10,837 bases of DNA from Thermoplasmata archaeon (GTDB taxonomy: Archaea > Thermoplasmatota > Thermoplasmata > Halarchaeoplasmatales > Halarchaeoplasmataceae), in contig SKVC01000123.1 in assembly GCA_007129655.1 (NCBI GenBank), forward strand, positions 1-10,837, given 5' to 3'. The translations under genes were made by a program, and so were the position numbers. Below the pieces are notes generated by a model that worked only from the letters and a program-made list of their open reading frames with translations, had not been told where the DNA came from and searched no databases. Within the stretch, counting starts at the first letter, position 1. Each line of letters starts with the position of its first letter. Of this stretch, positions 5,458 through 10,837 are shown one piece after another.

Positions 5458-6237
5458 CTAATCACGCCCCTCCACAGCTCCACCTTTCAACAGCGGAACC
5501 ATCAGAACTCCTACCGGTGTAAGGTCGAGTACGTACTTAGCTCTCGAATGCTCCGTACCTCGCATCTTGACCACCTGTAACGTTCTCAACAGATCTCCAT
5601 GACGTTCTAGGTTACCCATGAGTACGATACCGTCTGCTATGGCTTCTTCAACACCGTACAGTGAATACCGGGGTTCTTCCGGGGATATCTCTGAAACTAA
5701 GAGAGAAGTGCAGTCATGTGAAGACAGCATCTTCATCAGATTAAGTATGAAATCCCGGATCTTCTCCTCGGTTTTAAGCTGGAAACAAACCGATGTGATG
5801 GAATCCATGACCAATCGATGGATGTCTTTTTCGATAACTATTTTCTCGATCTCCTTGACTATCTTGTTGATATCTTCGAATTCGAACTCACTTTTGTGAA
5901 CGATGTTGATATTCGTATAGATATCAGGCATATCGACGAAATTTAACTTACCCTTATCGATGAGTTCTTCGTCGAAGAAATCGTAGGGAACTATATTATT
6001 CAACATCTTCACCGAAGATTCGGTAACGGATATGAAAAGACAGTTATCCGAATCGAGTGCACCGTGAACCAGGAACTCAAGGCTTAGGGTGGTTTTACCG
6101 GTACCGCAACTCCCTGTAATAAGCACACAGTTCCCTTTGGGTACCCCTCCATTTAATATTGAATCCAAGCTGTCGATGCCCGTCACGCATCTTTCCCTTT
6201 TATTTTCCGGTGTTATCGAGAGTTTTTGTTTAGCCAT
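5458..6237 (-). CDS. KaiC-like RecA-superfamily ATPase (COG0467 type), 259 residues
   Basis: A single KaiC domain fills the protein. GIDSLDSILNGGVPKG (20-35) is the classic entry, Walker A is GSCGTGKTT (42-50), a catalytic-type Glu73 lies in SVTESS, Walker B is RLVMDS (141-146), and KMRGTEH (224-230) is the C-terminal nucleotide/DNA-contact-like motif of the family. Such proteins are cytoplasmic ATPases used in signalling or as partners of motility machines (ArlH is a relative), but nothing here defines the role. I chose the ATG at 6237; a GTG at 6246 in frame would add three residues and neither has a perfect SD. It is the first gene of a two-gene operon with the P-loop-less partner, and two pilin genes follow on the same strand under their own promoters. 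Confidence 0.9.
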   Translation of the reverse strand: MAKQKLSITPENKRERCVTGIDSLDSILNGGVPKGNCVLITGSCGTGKTTLSLEFLVHGALDSDNCLFISVTESSVKMLNNIVPYDFFDEELIDKGKLNFVDMPDIYTNINIVHKSEFEFEDINKIVKEIEKIVIEKDIHRLVMDSITSVCFQLKTEEKIRDFILNLMKMLSSHDCTSLLVSEISPEEPRYSLYGVEEAIADGIVLMGNLERHGDLLRTLQVVKMRGTEHSRAKYVLDLTPVGVLMVPLLKGGAVEGRD

Positions 6238-6270
6238 GAGAACCACTGAAATACACTATGTTATAGTCCA

Positions 6271-6299
6271 TGATTATTTTAATGTTTTGTGTGATTATT
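6271..6299 (-). promoter_or_regulatory. Probable promoter of the KaiC-like operon with flanking TGATTATT repeats
   Basis: In minus sense, CAAAACATTAAAATA (6275-6289) reads as a BRE/TATA candidate that would start transcription near 6250, giving a leader of about 13 nt for the ATG at 6237. The plus-strand octamer TGATTATT occurs exactly at 6271-6278 and 6292-6299, 21 bp apart, on either side of this box. Confidence 0.4.
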
Positions 6300-6326
6300 C
6301 AAGGGTTTCGTAGTGTAGTTTTCCTT

Positions 6327-6602
6327 CTATGGCTCCAATGTATCCCCTTCTGAAGTAGGAGCAGGGGGTTCCTGCTCATAAGGTGGTTGCTGTTCAGGCG
6401 ATTGTTCATAGGGTGGTTGCTGTATGGCCGATTCCTTGCCACCGCCCTTCTTCATGCGCAAAGCTGCTATTATCACGACCGATACCGCTACTAAAAACCA
6501 CCATATACATACTCCTCCTGAATTATGAGGAAGTGAAGTCACCTGTTTTGTTTCTGCATCTCGTAGAGTATGTCCTTGTATCTCAAAAGTTAGCTCGTAT
6601 GA
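6327..6602 (-). pseudogene. 3' remnant of a membrane-anchored surface-protein gene
   Basis: A GTG at 6542 would give a 71-residue protein: a short leader, one membrane helix (about residues 11-29), a basic RMKKGGGK stop-transfer, and a Pro/Gln/Glu tail with two QQPPYEQ units. However, the frame stays open upstream for 20 more codons, to a TAG at 6603-6605, with no start codon. Those codons read SYELTFEIQG...TKQVTSLP, which looks like the last strands of an extracellular domain. There is no SD before the GTG. The parts match the C-terminal end of a large archaeal surface protein (ectodomain, TM, cytoplasmic tail), so this is most likely a gene fragment. A genuine small membrane protein from the GTG cannot be excluded. 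Confidence 0.6.
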
Positions 6603-6614
6603 CTACTTTACCGA

Positions 6615-7301
6615 TCATTTAAGATATTGATGTCTGCCATCTAACAGGAATTTCCAGAGCGGTATATATCTAATTTTTTTACCATCGATGGTTTCTTCTT
6701 CATCTATTTTTGATGTCACTATAGTACCTTCTTCGAGGTCGAATTCTTCTAGCGCTGCTAAAAGACCGTTGATCTCCCTCTCTTTCGTTTTAATTGAAAG
6801 ATCACAGCACACTTGGATAATATCTGTTACTTCAGTGCCCTCTTTGACTACAAGATCGCACTCACCTCCGTTCTTCCAATAGAATATTTCCCTTTCCCTT
6901 TGGAAGAGATGTAAGAAAACAGCGTTCTCGTATAACTGGCCCCTGTTCTCACTCACGTGGAATCCAGTTGTTCCGAAATAGCCTACATCCATGATATACG
7001 TTTTTTTTGAGCTCAGCTGTTGTTTTCTAAATGAATGATCGAATTTCGGTATCAGACTGAAAAGGAATACCTCTTCCAGATATCCGATGTAGTTATCCAC
7101 GGAATCTAGCGAGAGGCCATATGTTCTTGAATACTTACGAGGACTGAAAAGAAGTCCGGTGTTCGATACCAGATAGTCGACCAGATTCTTGATCTTTTTG
7201 TAATTGGTGTTGTACCTCTCTACGATATCTTTATGGACTATATCGCTGAGATAATTGTTACGATAGAACAAAACAATATTGGTTGAGAAGGAAAAAAACA
7301 T
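6615..7301 (-). CDS. DUF4143-domain protein, truncated relative to COG1373-type AAA ATPases
   Basis: The sequence matches the C-terminal half of archaeal/bacterial COG1373 ATPases. YLSDIVHKDIVERY (17-30) is the typical linker. LVSNTGLLFSP with a following helix pair (44-80) is a winged-helix-like part. KKTYIMDVGYFG, QLYENAVFLHL and FYWKNGGECDLVV (about 99-152) form the DUF4143 domain, with PD-(D/E)XK-like Glu125, Glu147 and Asp149. Full-length relatives have roughly 400 residues. Here the AAA domain with its P-loop is missing, so the protein cannot work as the usual ATPase. No SD precedes the ATG at 7301. The frame is open back to the stop of the giant surface gene at 7341 and contains an FP pair at the family's usual distance, so homology probably starts upstream of this ATG. 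It is probably a gene remnant. Confidence 0.75.
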   Translation of the reverse strand: MFFSFSTNIVLFYRNNYLSDIVHKDIVERYNTNYKKIKNLVDYLVSNTGLLFSPRKYSRTYGLSLDSVDNYIGYLEEVFLFSLIPKFDHSFRKQQLSSKKTYIMDVGYFGTTGFHVSENRGQLYENAVFLHLFQREREIFYWKNGGECDLVVKEGTEVTDIIQVCCDLSIKTKEREINGLLAALEEFDLEEGTIVTSKIDEEETIDGKKIRYIPLWKFLLDGRHQYLK

Positions 7302-7340
7302 CAGAGGAAACTGACATCCATCCGGGGAACTCCGGCGTTT

Positions 7341-10300
7341 CTATTTCACTTTTACGTCAACAGCGTTATAGCCTGTTCTTTCCTTGCCGCCCGTCTTACC
7401 GTCTTTGGCAGCTATCTGCACTTCCTTACCTGTCTGTGGATTGCGCCCCGTCTTTGTGGCTTTGTGATTATCAGAAACATCAAACTCATCGCCGCCATCA
7501 CCCTCTGGATCTCCAAGCTCGTTCTTCCTCCTGTTGGATCTGGTGGAGTTGTAATCCTGTGCCTTCGGATCAACGTCTTCGTCTCCTTCATCATCGATGG
7601 GGCCCTTTTCGCGTTTCTTAACTAGTACCAGAACCACTATTATGATTATCACCAATAGCGGTAATATCCACCAGTAATCTGATAGGAAACCAGCTGCTGC
7701 CGGTTCGGCATCATCGTCAGGGTCGACAGGGTCGTCGGGATCATCAGGGTCGTCAGTGTCATCAGGATCATCTGGATCGTCGGGATCGTCGGGGTCGTCA
7801 GGGTCATCAGGGTCGTCAGGGTCATCTGGGTCATCAGGATCATCGGGGTCGTCCGCTATCTCGACGAAATGGGCGGTCAATGTCTTGTGGCCGTCCATGG
7901 TTACTGTTATCTCAACGTCAGTTCCACTGGCATCTCCTGTCCATTCCACGAATTCCCAACCATCATCCGCTGTAGCTGTTAGTGTGACTGTGGTTCCTTC
8001 GTCGTAAACATCCTGATCCGGATCTAACGATACTGTTCCGTTGCCTTCGATGTTCACAGTCAATTCGAACGTATCTACGTCTACAACATCTTCCGCAAAT
8101 ACCGCAGTTATCTCGTAATCACCGTTCATAGTGATGGTTGTGTTCGCCGAGTTAACATCATCTATCGTTCCGAGATCACCGGTCCACTCAACGAAGTGGT
8201 AACCCGTATCAACTTCGGCAACCAATTCGACTACCGTTCCATAATCATAGGTGTAAGTACCTTCGCCAGGTGTGGTCACCTGTCCACCTACCGAACTATC
8301 TATCGTGAGTTCGTGTTCGTCGAGTCCGAAGTTGGCGGTTATACTATAATCTCCATCCATGGTGATCTTTGTAATTGCTGAGTTAACATCATCTATCGTT
8401 TCGATATCGCCCGTCCACTCCACGAAGTGATGATTAGGGTTTGGAGTAGCAATTATTTCAATATCTATTCCATTTGCATACTTATGCTTCCCTTCCACCG
8501 GTGTAGTCGATCCACCCGACGTAGAATTTATCGTCAATTCGTAGACTACACCACTCGTAAAAAATGGATATCCGTCGTTTTTAATACCATTTTCATCTAT
8601 AGACCAGATATCGGTGAAGTCCCAGCCTATATCGGTGAAAGTGCTCTGGTTTTTCATCTCGACGGTTGACTTACCGGTTGCGTTGCCTGCTGTGTCAGTC
8701 TGACCGCTGGTCTCATTATCCCAAAAGTTACCGGTCATCTCATAGTTAGTACCGCCGTCGTCTACATCTCCGGCAAAGCCCTTGTCTGTCGGGTCATCAT
8801 ATCCTTCTTGATAGTGAATGGAACCCGTGGAGTAGCAGTTGATTATCTTGCCCCAATAATTTTCTCCTACGAAACCTCCTAAATTTGTATTTGTACCAGA
8901 GGCACGAATTACACTACCTCTCGCATAAGAGTTGTTCACCGAACTGATGTAGTTCCGTCCCACTAATCCGCCAACCATAGCTCTGCCGGTTGTAATACCC
9001 ACAGCATACGAGTTGTTCACCGAACCATCGTTCCTGCCCACGAGGCCGCCTATCATACTCCCGGCTCCGGTCACATCTCCCTCAGCATATGAACTACTTA
9101 CCAAATCATCGTTGTATCCGACGAGCCCACCAACCCACCAGTTTCCTGTAGTATTTCCCGTAGCATACGAGTTCTCTACCGTGCCTCTGTTCAATCCAAC
9201 GAGCCCGCCAACCCTATCGTGTCCGTTCGTGGTTCCCGTAGAATAAGAAAAGCTCACCGAACCATCGTTTCTGCCAACGAGTCCGCCGACCCAATTATTT
9301 CCGCTTGTGGTTCCCGCAAAATACGAAGTGCTCACCGAACCATCATTGTATCCAACGAGCCCACCAACATAATCGCCTCCAGTGGTGTTTCCCTTGGCAT
9401 ATGTACCGCTGATCGAACCACCGCCATTCCAGCCCAAGAGTCCACCAACATATAAGTCTCCGATGATGTCGTTGTGCAAAAGCCCCAAGTCCCTGACTAC
9501 GCCCCCGGTGTCTACATATCCGAACAACCCAACATAATTTGTGCTCGGACGATCTATGTACAATCCGGTTATGGTGTGATTCTGTCCGTCTAAGCTGCCT
9601 GTGAACCTTTCCGCACTGTTACCCACCGGAAAGAACCCAGCACCCACAGAAAGATTAGTCCCCCACATCCTGCTGGCATCGATGATGTAGTCTGTCAGGT
9701 CGATGTTCTGTACCAGCGTATAATCTACAGTTAAGTTCATAGCCATTAATTGCAGCTGGTGGCTGTTGCGTATCTTGGTGCTCCATTCCATCTGCAAGAA
9801 CGGTCTTGTTTCGCCGTCCACAATCCACCATGTGTCTGTGAAGTTCCAGTCTGTATCGGTGAATGTAGATCGGGTCATCATCTCTACAGTGGTCTTGCCA
9901 GTGGCGTTGCCGGCTGTGCCGGTCTGACCACTTGTCTGATTGTCCCAATAGTTACCGGTCATCTCGTAATCTCCATCTTCGATTACGGTTCCGGCGAAGC
10001 CCCTGTTCGTTGGGTTTGTGGCATCATCGTAATGCACACTACCTGTTGAGTAGCTGTTGGTGATTTTACCTCGATAATTATATCCGACGAAGCCGGCGAA
10101 AGAGGTGGCTGTACCTGATATTCTAGTTACAGATCCCATGGCATACGAGTTTGACACCGTGCCATAAAAGTTGTAGCCCAAGAGCCCGCCTGCATAACTA
10201 CTGCCACTCACGTTTCCCGTTGCATATGACATAGTCACAGTGCCATAGTAGTTGTAGCCCAGGACCCCTCCTACATGATTGGCACCGCTTACGTCTCCGG

Positions 10301-10837
10301 TGGCGTAGGAGTTCTCCACCCAGCCCCAGTTATCCCCAACGAGCCCACCTACACGGTTGGTACCGCTTACGTCTCCGGTAGCATACGAGTTCTCCACCGT
10401 GCCTTGGTTCCATCCAACAAGCCCGCCTACATAATCGTTCCCGCTCACATATACATGAACAACACCGATGTTGTGAACTTCTCCGTCCGTGCCAACATAT
10501 CCGAACAGACCTATGTATTCTGTGCCTGACCGGTCTATGTACAATCCGGTTATGGTGTGATTCTGTCCGTCTAAGCTGCCTGTGAATTCATCATTGTCAT
10601 CGCCGATGGGAAAAAAGCCAGTACCATCGTTCCACCCTACAGTTCCACTTGCATCTATATCGTTCGCCAGTGCGTAATGTGCAGTTAGATCATCCCTCAT
10701 GTTCTGCAGATCGTGGACATCGTAGATCATGAACGGATTGTTCGGAGTACCTTCGCCAAACAAGTTCTCTGCCGGTGAGGTACTCTCAAAAATATCGTTA
10801 TCGGTCACGATTCCGGTTACGATAGCCATGCTGCCCA
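7341..10837 (-). CDS. Giant GLUG-repeat/InlB-repeat surface protein with membrane anchor and HU-arm-like cytoplasmic tail (5' partial)
   Basis: An ATG at 10829 gives 1162 residues, but the frame is open to the window edge (codons for Gly-Ser precede it). The hydrophobic SMAIVTGIV looks like the end of a signal peptide, so the true start is outside. Residues 31-348 are a first GLUG module with five GG(L/V)(V/L)G-N units, and 349-757 a second with eight. Each closes with a conserved TVEM...STFTD.DW.FTD.W segment. Residues 762-989 are three divergent InlB-B-type repeats (ELT....G.... and VEWTGD). An Asp-Asp-Pro stalk (993-1038) leads to a membrane helix (about 1053-1070) and KKREK, so the N-terminal part is outside the cell. 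The cytoplasmic tail is acidic and basic by turns and ends in a segment like the DNA-binding arm of HU (1116-1162). The ectodomain suggests adhesion or cell-cell contact. GLUG and InlB repeats are known from surface proteins, and the tail is not known to me in this setting. Confidence 0.9.
   Translation of the reverse strand, partial: [1164 protein letters not shown]
7344..7484 (-). other. HU/IHF arm-like segment at the C-terminus of the surface protein
   Basis: Residues 1116-1162 read [20 protein letters not shown], followed by EVQIAAK and a Gly/Lys-rich end finishing in AVDVKVK. In bacterial HU the same order occurs: [24 protein letters not shown], ending in DAVK. RNPQTGK is the arm tip, whose proline intercalates in DNA. 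The helices that form the HU dimer body are absent. The likeness is to the HU arm recalled from memory. Confidence 0.7.
7710..7853 (-). repeat. 9-bp tandem repeat encoding an Asp-Asp-Pro stalk
   Basis: The unit GAT/C-GAT/C-CCN (DDP) is repeated about 15 times with two or three interruptions (one DDT, one DDPV). It forms a rigid, highly acidic spacer between the last InlB-like repeat and the membrane helix. Nine-base units can expand or shrink in frame. Confidence 0.85.
7863..8546 (-). repeat. Three divergent InlB-B-like repeats of the surface protein
   Basis: Units at residues about 762-836, 838-911 and 921-989 each begin with (Y/H/F)ELT(I/V), have a Tyr-rich turn followed by a T-V-E-L type strand, and contain F(V)EWTGD, then a D.....T(I/V)TM(D/N)G(D/H) strand and (I/L)TA.F. 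The first two share IDDVNSA and long identical DNA stretches, so they are the most recent duplicates. Confidence 0.75.
8559..9785 (-). repeat. Second GLUG module of the surface protein (eight units)
   Basis: Residues 349-757 start with an H-Q-L-Q-L-M-A segment and a VQNIDLTD strand, pass [19 protein letters not shown], carry eight GG(L/F)(L/V)G-N units each followed by a SY(A/S/F).G strand, and end with the closing STFTD segment. It is a duplicate of the first module with three extra units. Confidence 0.75.
9553..9605 (-). repeat. 53-bp perfect direct repeat, copy in second GLUG module
   Basis: The 53 bases encoding most of [19 protein letters not shown] are identical to 10534-10586, including every synonymous position, while the flanking sequence diverges. 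Confidence 0.9.
9786..10739 (-). repeat. First GLUG module of the surface protein (five units)
   Basis: Residues 31-348 start with [16 protein letters not shown] and LANDIDASG, contain the same [19 protein letters not shown] segment, five GLUG units (GGLVGWN, GGLVGDN, GGVLGYN, GGLLGYN, AGFVGYN) and the closing [12 protein letters not shown] segment. Such modules are expected to form a beta-solenoid-like ectodomain. Confidence 0.75.
10534..10586 (-). repeat. 53-bp perfect direct repeat, copy in first GLUG module
   Basis: Identical partner of 9553-9605 in the same orientation, 981 bp away. Recombination between the copies would delete or duplicate 981 bp, which is 327 codons, and so stay in frame. 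Confidence 0.9.

Noticed and set aside
7756..8007. Plus-strand ORF of Ser-Ser-Gly repeats opposite the DDP stalk
   Set aside because: It is a shadow of the 9-bp repeat in the antisense frame, has no promoter or SD, and lies inside a well-supported gene.
1341..10829. General reading of TAG as an amino acid in this organism
   Set aside because: Pilin copy 1 stops with TAG at the same residue where its paralogue has TAA, and a poly-T terminator follows. At least five genes here end in TAG, which is normal use. No pyl gene is in the window.
6327..10837. One single ancient gene running through the surface protein, DUF4143 and remnant ORFs, which all share a frame
   Set aside because: The surface protein already ends properly with TM and tail, DUF4143 is an unrelated cytoplasmic family, and the frame agreement among neighbours elsewhere in the window is equally common without meaning.
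1..10837. tRNA, rRNA, CRISPR array or insertion-sequence ends
   Set aside because: No cloverleaf with a TTC-loop pattern, no regularly spaced identical repeats with unique spacers, and no transposase or terminal inverted repeats were seen by eye.

Overview
The window looks archaeal, most likely a euryarchaeote and possibly from the Thermoplasmatota. The evidence is two type IV pilin-like proteins with the archaeal AVSPVIATILMVA N-terminus, KaiC-family ATPases, an Lrp-type regulator with a TRASH metal-sensing domain, archaeal lipoboxes, BRE/TATA promoters with short leaders, GGTGAT-type Shine-Dalgarno (SD) sites and poly-T terminators. The lineage guess is weaker than the domain call. All genes except the regulator lie on the minus strand.

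Layout from left to right. (1) Positions 1-2220 are a copper-homeostasis locus. A CopA-type P-type ATPase, cut by the window edge, follows a 46-residue YHS/TRASH metal-binding protein, and both are divergent from an Lrp/AsnC-TRASH (CopR-like) regulator; the shared 127-bp intergenic region carries TACAA/TTGTA repeats. (2) Positions 2236-3486 hold two tandem paralogous lipoproteins of unknown function. (3) Positions 3545-4840 hold two tandem paralogous pilin-like genes. Each has its own BRE/TATA promoter, a near-identical short leader with a hairpin touching the SD, and a poly-T terminator. (4) Positions 4891-6237 are a two-gene operon: a KaiC-like ATPase with intact Walker A, and a smaller KaiC-like protein without a P-loop, joined by a zero-gap TAGATG junction. 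(5) Positions 6327-7340 look like recombination debris: the 3' end of a lost surface-protein gene and a DUF4143 protein that lacks its N-terminal ATPase half. (6) Positions 7341-10837 encode a very large surface protein, 5'-partial. It has two GLUG-repeat modules, three InlB-B-like repeats, an Asp-Pro stalk and a membrane anchor. Its cytoplasmic tail closely resembles the DNA-binding arm of the bacterial-type histone HU.

The most unusual points are the HU-arm tail on a membrane-anchored adhesin-like protein, the paired pilin leader hairpins with a compensatory base-pair change, and the active/degenerate KaiC pair. Much of the window (lipoproteins, pilins, giant surface protein, surface-protein remnant) concerns the cell envelope. 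No gene for pilus assembly or archaellum motor proteins is present.
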